From Pampus argenteus (Eukaryota > Chordata > Actinopteri > Scombriformes > Stromateidae): 64,000 bases of DNA. The DNA is taken from the NCBI GenBank assembly GCA_036937835.1, contig CM072860.1, forward strand, positions 3,032,501 to 3,096,500, in the 5' to 3' direction. The notes below the pieces were generated by a model. The model was not told the origin of the DNA. It did no database searches and worked only from the letters and a program-made list of their open reading frames with translations. Positions within the stretch are counted from its first letter, which is position 1; the number at the start of each line of letters is the position of its first letter. Below, piece after piece: positions 47,742-59,009 of this stretch. A program made the position numbers and the translations under genes.

Positions 47742-50700
47742 TTACACAGCAGAGATAATCAGAGGATCCACATTTTTCTCATTTTGCTTGAGATGCGGAC
47801 TGAAATACGGCAATATCTCACCCATGAACGAACACTCAGTAAATGAGTAGATGTGAGTTTGAGCCGTCATGTTGTAAAAGGACACAAGACCTTCCTCGTA
47901 GTCCACAAACACTCCCACTTTCTGAGGTTTCTCTTTCAGGGTAAGACGAACTGGTGGATCAGTTAGGGCTGCATACTTTTCCTCTTCATAATGTACAACG
48001 ACCCAGTAACCGTTATCTGGATTCAGCGAGAGTTTCCCCTTGCGGTTTGCATCACCTCTTGTTACACCGAGATCCCAACCGGTCTTGTTTCTGACCTCCA
48101 CCACCCAGTAGGACTTCCCAGAGGTCAACCTGTTGAGACCCAGGATGCTGCCAAACAGATCAAACCTCCTTGGATCATTGGGAGCTGGCTGGTTTTTTCC
48201 TCCATCTCTCACTTTCTTCCCATCAGAAGAAAGAGCAAGGCATCGGTGTGCAGAAGTGGGGTCCAGCTTTACATCCACTGCAGATGAATACAATAGAATA
48301 GCTCAAATATGCGAAGAGGCACAGAACAAATAAACAGATACTATATAATGAAAGTGACTATAAAGCACCCCACGTTAAAGTTCAACTATAAGACAGACAG
48401 TCAGTGTTTTTTTTCCTCATTTACATAGTTAAATATTTAAAGTTTTGAGACACTTACCTGCAAATGCGGGGATCCTCTTGAGTTCTGTGGGAACAGAAAT
48501 TACATTAAAGTAAGTCACAATAATATTGGACAGAAACCTTGATTAAGTAAAATAAAAACATTAATAAACCTAGGGACTTACCAACAGAAGAAAGTTTTTC
48601 TAGTTTCTGGTGAATTTCTTCTATCATGGCTGAAGTTGTAGTTCTCAGGGTACCGAAGGAGAATGAAGTGTCAACAGTTCGATCTGTCCAGTCTCTAGAT
48701 TCATCCAGGCTTGTTAGAGCAGAAACCTGTGTGTGTGTGGGAATTATCACATTGTCAATGTAAAATACAAAACTGGACTGGTGATGATATCTCTAACTTG
48801 CTTCTTGATCTGTACTGTCAGTCGTAGTTTGAACCGTACAGTAGAAGCCTCAGAGCTCACCTGCAAGTCCGGGTTTTTGTCCAGATCACTGATAGTCTTT
48901 TTGAGCTCATCAATTTCTCTTTGCATCTTCTGGACCAAATCGTTTGCCTCTTTTTTAATTTCCTGTCTCCTAAAAATAACAATCAGAAAATTAGTTTTAA
49001 TAAAATGTACTAACTGTATACAGGACAGGCACTGATGATCTCTAACTATGGCGCTCCCAATGAACTTATCATCAAGGAAATGTCATCGCCATCACCACTC
49101 TACACAGAACCAACCTCGTCTCCAGAGGTTGAAGGGCTTTCTGCCGAGTATCCTCCACAACTTTCATCACCTCTATGAACACACTGTTAATCTGAAGCCA
49201 CTCAGCATCCAAGCTGCCCTGAAAAGAGTGATGGTTAGTAAAGATCCTGAAGAAATATCAATCAGTTGAGAATCTCTGCTGCAGCTTACCTTGCAGGCTT
49301 TCAGAGACGATCTGACTTCAGCCACCTTTCGCTTTCTCATCTGAATTTTCTGCTCTAAGTCGGCTCTGGTTCTGTCTTTTCTTGCCTTGAATCAAGACAA
49401 AAAGTACATTAGTATGCACACATTGCAGCGGCCACTTATATGCTAACACACAGATAAAATTATGGCAATGCTGAATGAAGAGAGCACTGAATAAACCAAA
49501 TAAACTGAAAGTTGGAAAGAGCAACGTGCCTAACAGTACAAGGCCATAGTTGTTAAAAGTATTGCATTAAAGTATTTAGAATCAAACAAGTAGTAGTACA
49601 GTTCTGTCAAACTGTACTATGAAATGCTAATGTTAACATGCTAATTATTGGCAGACATAATACCACATTTTAGCACATTAAACACAAAGTTCAGCTGAGG
49701 TTGATAGGAATGATATTAGTTTATGCTCATATACATAGACTGGGGCAGCTTTTAGGTTAGCGCCATTTTTTCAAACCAGGACCTTTTAAATAAGGTGTGA
49801 GGGGCTCTTTCACGTAAACGTAAACTGCAATAGTCCAACTCAATGTGTTTCCCGGAGTGTCAATCAACGCACACACGGCCCGAACTTAGAGGGTCCGAAC
49901 TTAGCGATTGAGACTATAATGATGCATTGAAAATTGATTGGGAGTCAATGAGAGTTAGCATCTAGTGGCCTGTATCGCCAGTCTCAAGCTGTGTTAGCTG
50001 CCACTTAGTCATAAACTGGACACGTATACCAACATACTGGACAAACTTCTGACTGTTCTAGTACCTTTAAAAGTTTTTGAGCCTCCCTTTCTTTTTCTTT
50101 TTCTTTTTCTGTTTCTTTTTCTTTTTCTTCGGCGTTTGGTCGTACTGCTGTTCCTTGCGCTGTGGTCGTTGGTAGGTCCCAGACCAGTGGGTCCAGCTAA
50201 AAGATGAAAGCACTTAGTGAAAGTTGGACCAAATTATAATATAATGATGAACCTGAAAGTGTATACAGGTGGATTAATATACAATGGCTTGCAGAACTAT
50301 TTGGCTCCCTTGAACTTTGTGACCTTTTGCTACAGTTCAGGCTTCAAACATAAAGATATAAAACTGTAATTTCTTGTGAAGAATCAACAACAAGTGGGAC
50401 ACAATCATAAAGTGGAACACACTTTATTGGATATTTTAAACTTTTTTAACAAATAAAAAATTTAAAATTGGGTGTGCAAAATCATTCAGCCCCTTTACTT
50501 TCAGTGCAGCAAACTCTGTCCAGAAGTTCAGTGAGGATCTGATTCAATGTTGACCTAAATGACTAACGATGATAAATGGAATCCACCTGTGTGTAATCAA
50601 GTCTCTGTATAAATGCACCTGCACTGTGATAGTCTCAGAGGTCTGTTTAAGGCGCAGAGAGCATCATGAAGAACAAGGAACACACCAGGCAGGTCCGAGA

Positions 50701-53700
50701 TACTGTTGTGGAGAAGTTCAAAGCTGGATTTGGATACAAAAAGATTTCCCAAGCTTTAAACATCCCAATGAGCACTGTGTAAGCAATAATATTGAAATGG
50801 AAGGAGTATCAGACCACTGCAAATCTACCAAGATCTGGCCGTCCCCCTAAACTTTCAGCTCATACAAGGAGAAGACTGATCAGAGATGCAGCCAAGAGGC
50901 CCATGATCACTCTGGATGAACTGCAGAGGTCTACAGCTGAGGTGGGAGAATCTGTCCATAGGACAACAATCAGTCGTATACTGCACAAATCTGGCATTTA
51001 TGGAAGAGTGGCAAGAAGGAAGCCATTTCTTAAAGATATCCATAAAAACTGTCGTTTAAAGTTTGCCACAAGCCACCTGGGAGACACACCAAACATGTGA
51101 AAGAAAGGTGCTCTGGTCAGATGAGACCAAAGTCGAACTTTTTGGCAACAATGCAAGACGTTATGTTTGGCGTAAAAGCAGCACAGCTCATCACCCTCAA
51201 CACACCATCCCCACTGTCAAACATGGTGGTGGCAGCATCATGGTTTGGGCCTGCTTTTCTTCAGCAGGGACAGGGAAGATGGTTAAAATTGATGGGAAGA
51301 TGGATGGAGCCAAATACAGGACCATTCTGGAAGAAAACCTGATGGAATCCGCAAAAGACCTCAGACTGGGACGGAGATTTGTCTTCCAACAAGACAATGA
51401 TCCAAAACATAAAGGATAAGCTACAATGGAATGGTTCACCAAAAAACATATCAAGGTGTTAGAATGGCCAAGTCAAAGTCCAGACCTCAATCCAATTGAG
51501 AATCTGTGGAAAGAACTGAAAACTGCTGTTCACAAACGCTCTCCATCCAACCTCACTGAGCTCGAGCTGTTTTGCAAGGAGCAATGGGCAAAAATATCAG
51601 TTTCTCGATGTGCAAAACTGATAGAGACATACCCCGAGCGACTTGCAGCTGTAATCGCAGCAAAAGGTGGCGCTACAAAGTATTAACTCAAAGGGGCTGA
51701 ATGATTTTGCACACCCAATTTTTTATTTTTTATTTGTTAAAAAAGTTAAAAATATCCAATAAATTTTGTTCCACTTCATGATTGTGTCCCACTTGTTGTT
51801 GATTCTTCACAAAAAAATACAGTTTTATATCTTTATGTTTGAAGCCTGAAATGTGGCAAAAGTTCACAAAGTTAAAGGGAGCCAAATAGTTTTGCAAGCC
51901 ACTGTACTTTAATAAGTGACTCACAGGAAGAAACTGGTTTTGCTCCACAGCAGGATGTTGAAACAAATTAGGAATCACTTGTATCTGCTGTGCACTAGTG
52001 GAGAAATCAAGTGCTCGCCGCGCTTTGTCCAAGCTGGTGAAACTTTGATGAGAGCGCGGTGGGCTCTCAAAAACTGTAAAGAAAGCGCATTAAACATTTT
52101 TCTTTTCTTTGTATTAGTCTTATTCTCTTCCTGTTATGAAATAATTGCAATAATAATAGAGCATACATGATTTGTTTGTCTCCTTTACTGTAGCTTCGGC
52201 AGGATTCATTTGGATACCGAGGTCCTGTGACACTGGCATCAAGAAAGCCTGTCAGAAATAATGATGACAAGATTTCATGGGTTTCACTTCACAAAACTTT
52301 GCTAATGTTTTCACTCAGTGTTTTCACAATCATTTTTTAGGTTTGTATAATGGTCAACAACTGGTTAGACAGAATTCAATTCTCTATTTTGTCCAGATTA
52401 TATGTTAGAAGAGTGGTGCTTGTTTCAAAAGGCAACTAGGTTTTAAATTTGAATTTAAACATAAATGTTTTTCCTCTCCACGTCAGGATATTCCGACAAG
52501 TCAGAAATTTACCTGTGTGCCGTTGGTGACATCAAACACTTGATGAGTTTTGTCCGCGGCAGTTTGATAAGAGCGTTTGTGGTTTGGAGTTTCAAACACT
52601 GTAGAAAAAGATGAAGGTCACTTTCAAACACAACACCACCACCCCTTCTCCCTGTCCTGTATGTTATTCTTATTCACTCGTATGAATTATAGAGCATACA
52701 TGATTTGTTTGTCTCCTTTGATGTGGCTTCTGCAGCTGCAGGATTCATTTGGGGGTTGAGGTTTTGCGACTCTGTCATCAAAGAAGGCTGTCAGGAAAAA
52801 GTGGAAGAAACGATTTAATGGATCTCACTTAATGAAGCTTTTGCTCACTTTTCACCTGTGGTTACAAATACAATAACTTATCCTACAATGTTATTATTAC
52901 CCTTAAACAAAACAACTCTTAATTTTGTCCTGAACTGAAAAATGGAAAAGCTCATAAGTCGTAAATCTGTTGTACCTGTGCACCGGTGGAGAAACCAAAC
53001 GCTGGATGAAAGTTGTCAGAGTTTAGGGCTGTTTCAAGAGAGCGCTGCCCAAGTCCCCACACTACAGAGAAAGAATATGTCACATGAGACACAGCTACTT
53101 CGTTTTCTGAGTATTACTTCTCATGTTATATTAATAAACTAAAATCATAATGCATACAAGATTTGATCATCATCTCCATTAATGCAGTTTCTGTAGCTGC
53201 AGGATTGGTGTGAGTGCTGATGTCTGGTGAGGCTGGCGTATTCTATCAGAGAGAAGTAGGAGACAGAAGATGAAAATTTGAAAGGTTTTGCTTGACATCG
53301 AAGTACACTTTGAGATCAAAGACAAAGACATACTTCCTTCTTTACCAGAGCACCGTCGCTCTCTTGAGTCCTAATCCCCAATAGAGTGCTTCCCATCATG
53401 CTCTGGTGAACCCTCTCTGCAGGGAAGTCTGTTGGAGACATAACTAAAGAGTTCATTTTTATATAAAAGTGAACCAGATGAAACAGTTAACCTTTAGATG
53501 AAAATACATTTATCTCCATTCCCATTTCATTCAACAGTTTGGGAGAAGACAAGATGTTGTTTTCTTTTTGACTTTTCCTAGAATATACTTGATCCTCTGC
53601 ATGCAACTGACATAATGGTGACATACAGTATGTTGTCACTTATGCTAAAACAAAAAGGAGCACAGGTGTTAAGGTGAAGTTATTATTATTATTATCATTA

Positions 53701-53958
53701 TTTTGGAGCAGGTTAATTAATAAACTTGGAATTAGTAAACTACTGACCAGCCTTGATAGGGGTGTAAACATCCACCAAAGGCTTGACTGGAGATCCCATG
53801 TAGGTCATTTTAGGTTGGGATCCGTTAAATGTGAACTGATCACACTGAGGGATCTTCATTCCCTTCGGTGTGCATCCCGTCTTCCCCTGATGAATTCTCA
53901 GGCCCTGGTACGTCGTCACTTTTGACCAACCGCAACAGGAGCAAACCTGGAGGCTCAT
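47742..53958 (-). CDS. TRIM-like gene 1: CCHC finger, repeated exons, coiled coil, PRY-SPRY; no RING; 672 aa
   Basis: Fifteen coding exons join in phase (2,019 nt): 53958-53748, 53428-53346, 53242-53158, 53061-52976, 52787-52700, 52598-52513, 52248-52167, 52073-51925, 50196-50065, 49385-49290, 49218-49115, 48969-48861, 48726-48582, 48484-48458, 48277-47742. Residues 1-70 hold C-x2-C-x13-H-x5-C (CGWSKVTTYQGLRIHQG then GCTPKG). Exon 2 is a decayed second finger (HQSMMGSTLLGIRTQE). A Ser/Pro-rich region of three exon pairs follows, then a Lys/Glu helix (291-334), TRIM coiled coil (335-485) and PRY-SPRY (495-672: LDPTSAHRCLALS, GKSYWVVEVRNK, GWDLGVTRGDANRKG, GVFVDYEEGLVSFYN). PRY-SPRY binds protein ligands, but without RING and B-box it has no visible ubiquitin-ligase activity. 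A 5' UTR exon ends near 55,040. Confidence 0.72.
50282..51904 (+). mobile_element. Tc1-like DNA transposon, full-length but degenerate
   Basis: Terminal inverted repeats of about 210 bp begin CAATGGCTTGCAGAAC and end GTTTTGCAAGCCACTG, each next to a TA target duplicate (50,280-50,281 and 51,905-51,906). Their inner halves (GTGTGCAAAATCATTCAGCC and its complement) also match. It lies in an intron of TRIM-like gene 1, on the opposite strand. Confidence 0.93.
50666..51686 (+). pseudogene. Tc1 transposase, disabled
   Basis: Tc1-family DD34E transposase in pieces. An N-terminal start (MKNKEHTRQVRDTVVEKFKA) is followed by a helix-turn-helix, with an in-frame TAA after MSTV. The GRPPKLS linker and second DNA-binding domain run to a frameshift near 51,095. 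The catalytic parts WSDETKVELFG and FQQDNDPKH follow, with a stop after KHKG, and the last piece has SPDLNPIENLWKELK. Two stops and one frameshift rule out autonomous activity. Confidence 0.9.
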
Positions 53959-54140
53959 TTCTGCTGTATATCTACATAAAACATATAACAAAACACATTG
54001 TTGTAGATACGGGGAATGCAGTGTCTTTTCCATTACACTCTTAATTACATTAATTTAAAATTGTACTGCAAAAGGATTTTTAAGGTACGCTTGCAATCGG
54101 TGAGTCAAATGACAGAAATCAAACTATTTTAATTATCACT

Positions 54141-54195
54141 ATAATTGTCACTTTGGACCAACCGCAGTGGCTAAGACTGGAAGCTCATGTCCGAT
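54141..54195 (-). pseudogene. decayed CCHC-finger exon fragment
   Basis: Minus-strand ATGAGCTTCCAG...GCGGTTGGTCCAAAGTGAC matches the start of the finger exons at 53,958 and 59,009, but an in-frame TAG follows five codons after ATG and the homology is lost after about 45 bp. A further block at 54,055-54,130 matches the flank of gene 2 (59,097-59,165), so this region has been through local duplication. Confidence 0.65.
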
Positions 54196-54199
54196 ACAA

Positions 54200-55030
54200 A
54201 CATGTTGCAGCACTGTCCACATCAGGCTGTGAGGAAGTGCATTACTAAACAGTTTCTCTACTTGTTGCTTTGCTGTGATGTTTGACTGTACTGTTTACCT
54301 GTCATTTATCTCCCTCTAGTGGTACTAAGTGTACTCCACATTATCTACTAATTACCGTAATCAAGTTATACTGATAAACTTTTTTGAGCAGCACTAGAAG
54401 ACCATAATTTGAAAAATCATATAAATTTAAATTGAACAACATGTGTATACATACATGTTTACACAAACAGTGTAAACATGTGCAAACAAATGTGTATATA
54501 ACACGTAAATATGAGATAACAGAATACTACAAAACTGTAGTATTATATAATATAAGACATAATATTGAGGCTATTTATATATTATTGTAAATTGTATGTG
54601 TTCAAATTCATTAAAAACAAAAAACTACATTAACATTAGTGCTTATATATTGTATATACGAACAAACTTTCATCATAGGAAACTTGACATGTAACAGTCC
54701 ATTGAAAAATGTTCTGTGTGTTTTTGGGCACGCCTCGAAACCTGTGGTTTACCTTTATTTGCATTTCCTGCTTCTGTCAAACAGTATTTGTTGTCATACA
54801 ACCAGAATATCTGTACATGTGTCACAAATATGAAATCATTCTTTTTGACATTAAAACATGTTTAAAACATTTAAGTTGTTTTCTTCAAACCGGTTATTAT
54901 GTTTTTATACAAAAAGGAAAACTAAACATTTAATATGTGTTATAATGTGTGCGTTTTGTTGCCTCATAATTCTAGCAACAACCAACAAAATGCTTTTAAA
55001 AAAGTAAAAAATAACAACATCAAAATCAAA
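54200..55030. other. 5' UTR intron of TRIM-like gene 1
   Basis: AT-rich (ATATATTA tracts), with no supported exon or RNA gene. Confidence 0.5.
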
Positions 55031-55039
55031 CCAGCTTAC

Positions 55040-55930
55040 CTCAGTTTATCTCAGTTTATCTCAGTGGTCTAACCTCGATGAGCCTCTGTGTGATCTGACT
55101 TTATTTTTCCCGGCTCTCTCTCTCTCTCTCTCTCTCGCTCTCTCTCTGTCTTTTATCTCTCAATTTGTTTTTCAGTTTCATTTCAGCTGAATCAATTCTC
55201 CACTTACAGTTGCATCAAATACGTCCTCCAGCACTAATCTGAGTTATCTGAGAAACATGTAGGAACAAATTGAGTTTCAGGAAAAGAAAAAAAACAAAAA
55301 AGGGATTTTTATTCCCCTGTGCATTAAAGTATAAAAGTTATAACATATAAAAGTTGGTATTACACCGCCTAGTGGAATTTTATATAGTATGTCAAATACC
55401 AGAATCAACAGTTCACTAAAATACGCAAATAAAACACATTTCCACTTGACCTTTATGAGACAAAACCAAGACAAAGACAAGACAGGGCAGGGGTCAGAGG
55501 TCAGAGTGATGACGTAGCCTACATGTGGCTTTATACAGGAGTCCAAATACAAATAACAGGTTGTATACACAGAAAGTGAATTAACTTTTCCATCATTTAC
55601 CATCTACTACTACTCATTGTAGATTTGCTTACAGGGATATAAAATAAAAAATACACAATGCTTAATAAATCCAAGAAATGCATATTTGTAGGAAATGTTA
55701 AAATCAATAAAACATTTTGTAAGTAACTACGTCACGTGATGAAAACACATGACGTTACTAAAAAAAAGAAATGTTGGCTTTTTAAAATAGTTTCTATAAG
55801 ATCTGTAAAAACCTGCACACACACCCTGGTAATAACATGCTGTACATAGTCACTTTTTTTGTTTGTTTTAATAAGGTTTACGCTGGGATTAAATCAGACT
55901 ATTTAACAGAAATGAGATTATGGATTTGGT
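55040..55930. other. spacer between TRIM-like genes 1 and 2
   Basis: Holds the gene 1 promoter (55,040-55,200), then 3' flank of gene 2. An AAAAAGTTATACACCGCCTAGTGG-like block near 55,350 looks like a dispersed-repeat remnant. A 108-codon minus-strand frame at 55,277-55,603 has no motif and no splice context; I do not call it. Confidence 0.5.
55170..55184 (-). promoter_or_regulatory. ISRE-like element, TRIM-like gene 1
   Basis: Minus-strand GAAATGAAACTGAAA contains GAAACTGAAA (GAAANNGAAA, IRF/ISRE type). It lies about 130 bp upstream of a noncoding exon ending ...ACTGAG|GTAAGC near 55,040. A CT/GA microsatellite (about 55,117-55,146) sits between. Confidence 0.5.
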
Positions 55931-58900
55931 TTAGTGTTTCTCCTTCAGTCCGACTGCTGTTTCCTGGTTTGTAGCCGAAAACATCCGAACCCGTTGCTTC
56001 ACCTGAAAACACTCAGCATAAGATTGACACAAATAGTTATGGATTAAATAATTAATTTAATAAAATAGTCAAGAAGTCAGTGAGCAGTGCAGTTTCACAC
56101 AGGATGGTCACTGTCTACCACATTTCCTTAATTGTCTTGCAATCCATGTATGATCTATGATTAAAAAGGCACTTGTTATTTACCAGTGATAGTTTCTGAT
56201 CCTCTCTGTCTTGCATCTTTGGTTTGACTGCTGTTTCCTGGGCTGTAGCGACTAAAAACTTCCTGGGCTTCACCTGAAAAAATATTTTCCAAGTATCAAG
56301 TTAATCAATAACTTTATGATCATAACTGTTATACAGTACCTTTAATTTCGGTAAGCAATAAAACTTGAAGCTGCATCTACCACCTGTGGTAGTTTTTGTT
56401 CCTCCTGGTGTTTCTCTTTTCGTCGTTGGACTGTTGTTTCCTGGCTTGAAGCTGAAAATATCAGGACCAGTTCCTTCACCTGTAAAATGTGAAACACACA
56501 GTTGAAAACATTAAAAGCTTCACTGCTTTTTTTTCAGAACAATCAGCAAACTAACCAAGTGGAAAAGTGTGAATATAACATCGGAAACACGACTTCAAGC
56601 GAGTGAAATAGGCAAATAAGAGTCTGCTGTACCTTCATGAAACTGGAGGCCTGCTCAGTTTCGCACACTGAAGAGAAAGAAGACAGCAAATGATTCATTT
56701 TCTTGATTATTTAGCAACTTACTGTGTTGAATAAATCATACTACCGACATGATTTGGGGTCTTCCTTTATTTTGACATCTGTTTGTGTGCCGGTGCTTGT
56801 TGAATCTGGGGCACTCTGGGACAAAAAGAGACAAAAATCAAAGTGTAGGAATAAACTCATAATCAATGAAAATCCAAATCATATTTGAAGTTTAGATGAA
56901 GTTGCAGTACTTCACGGACTCTCACCGCTGTCGTTTTCTGCATTCGTTCTTCTCTGATTTGAATTTTCAGCTCTAGTTCAGATTTTGATATCTCTTGTCT
57001 GATCTTGGTACACATAGAGTTCAAAGTCTTGTCAGCACACAGGGTTGAATATGTGACTTAAACTTACAAAATGCTAAAGGTGACACAGATAGGATGTGAT
57101 CATGTGTAGTTTTGGACAGTAAACAGTAAAAAAAATGAAATGAAAATAGTTTAATACCTGTGATAATGTTTGATCCTTTCTGTCTTTTACCGTTGGTTTC
57201 GGGTTTACGGTTGATTGACGCTCCCTGATTGATTCATTCACCTGAAAGATGAAATAAAAAACATGTCACAATATGCAAAGAAAAAGCCAAAAATTAGGAT
57301 AAAGTGCTTAAAAATGGGCATAAAAATACCTTAAAAGATGATGAAAGAGTCTGTGATGATGTTTGATCATTCCTTTGTTTCGTCTTCGGTCGGACTACTC
57401 TTGGCGGGGATGGAGTAGTTGGACTCTTCCTGACTGATCTATTCACCTGAAAGATGTTATTTCTATTCATATTGTGCTTTTCAACTTAACAATGAACTTG
57501 TGTGTTTATGTCACCACCTGGTGAGGTCAAAATTAGAATTTCTAACTCTTTGCTTTACCTGCACAACAGAGGAGAAATCCTGCAGCTCGTAGCGTGACGT
57601 TGAGTTTGTGACTCTTTGGAAAAACTGTTGTGAAACTGCTGTAGTGAAAGGAGATGATCAGTCTCAAACCATATAGCTGTTGTTATTTTCCAGATTGATT
57701 TACTAAATCTTGTCTTGAATGAATTGTAATACTCTATACGTACGTGTGTAGGACTCCTCCGTGACTGTGGCCTGACTGTTTTTCGGCCGGACTGCTGGCT
57801 GATCCCTGATTGATTCATTCACCTGAAAGATGTTAACTGGATTTAATTTACATGGTACTTTTCAAAACAATCAGAAATTAAACTGGGCATAAAAATGGGC
57901 ATAAAAATACCTTAAAAGATGATGAAAGAGTCTGTGATGATGTTTGATCATTCCTTTGTTTCGTCTTCGGTCGGACTACTCTTGGCGGGGATGGAGTAGT
58001 GTAGGGCTCCTCCGTGACTGTGGCCTTTCGGTTTTTCGGCCGGACTGCTGGGTGCTCCCTGATGGATATGTTCACCTAAAAAGATGGTAATTTAGTATTT
58101 TTTTTCCACACTTTGCTATTTTATAGTAAGAGAATTTCAACGTCTCTGCTTTACCTGCACACTGGTGGAAGGATGTGAAATTGCAGCTGTAGTGAAAGGA
58201 GATGATCAGTCGTACAGTCGCTGCTTTATTCTCAAGTCAGAATCTTTTGCTATAACCTTATACATACGTGTTTCATATTCCTGGTTGACTGCGGCCGTTG
58301 GTGCTGTAGATCTGGTACGGACGTTGACTCTTGGTGGCACTGGCGGATTCTGTCAGGTAAAGGTGGAGAGTATAAAGTGAAGATTGAGATTATTTCTACT
58401 TCTGACCTCACATCCACAAACATGATGAATGCCAGAGTTTTATACAAAAGGATTATACATCATAAAAACACGAAAACCATCTAATTCAACCTCGACTGGC
58501 TTCTAGTACTTACATCCTTCAAAATCGCTTTCCTAGCTGGCTGATGTTTCTTGTGATCGACTTCTTCCCACTCATCATTACACTCGTACCTTTGTCTCCA
58601 CGGGATTCTTATTCCCTTCGGTGTGCATCCCATCATCCCCTGATGAGTCCTCAAACCATGAAAAGTCGTCTCTTTTCTCCAACCACAGTGACAAACCTGG
58701 AGTTTTAAGTCTGAATAGCAGTCTTCTGGTTCTGCTTGAGAAATAATCAAAACAGTCGATTTCTGTGGTTTTCTTTTGAAAGTTTTTAAACAGTAAACTG
58801 AAAGAACAAACAGGAATCTTTGTGTAAAACCTACCAGGCTTGATATATTGTTTGTTTGGAAATCCCACATTACCCCACATGTACTGCTGTTCAGTCTCTG

Positions 58901-59009
58901 CAATTCTCATTCCCTTCGGTGTGCATCCCTTCCTCCCCTGATGGATTCTCAAACCTTGGTATGTCGTCACTTTGGACCAACCACAGAAGTAGCAAACCTG
59001 GAGGCTCAT
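55931..59009 (-). CDS. TRIM-like gene 2: two CCHC fingers and repeated small exons, no PRY-SPRY, 489 aa
   Basis: Fifteen exons join in phase (1,470 nt): 59009-58835, 58731-58514, 58349-58268, 58186-58155, 58075-57911, 57822-57744, 57638-57559, 57446-57330, 57241-57158, 57003-56926, 56815-56749, 56667-56633, 56479-56384, 56273-56184, 56002-55931. Finger 1: VCYFCGWSKVTTYQGLRIHQ...GCTPKG. Finger 2: VCHCGWRKETTFHGLRTHQ...GCTPKG (C-x-C spacing). The rest is basic, Ser/Thr/Pro/Gln-rich and built from repeated exon types (VN-S-R..AVRPKN..ATVTEE; ..QETAV..K). Exon 10 (SELELKIQIREERMQ) matches the start of the 96-bp TRIM coiled-coil exon, showing descent from a TRIM-like gene, but RING, B-box and PRY-SPRY are absent. 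Stop TAA at 55,933-55,931. Function unknown; transcript support would be needed for so many short exons. Confidence 0.6.

Noticed and set aside
48747..49035. 100-codon plus-strand frame at 48,733-49,035
   Set aside because: Antisense to the coiled-coil exon of TRIM-like gene 1, which has family similarity and splice phase.
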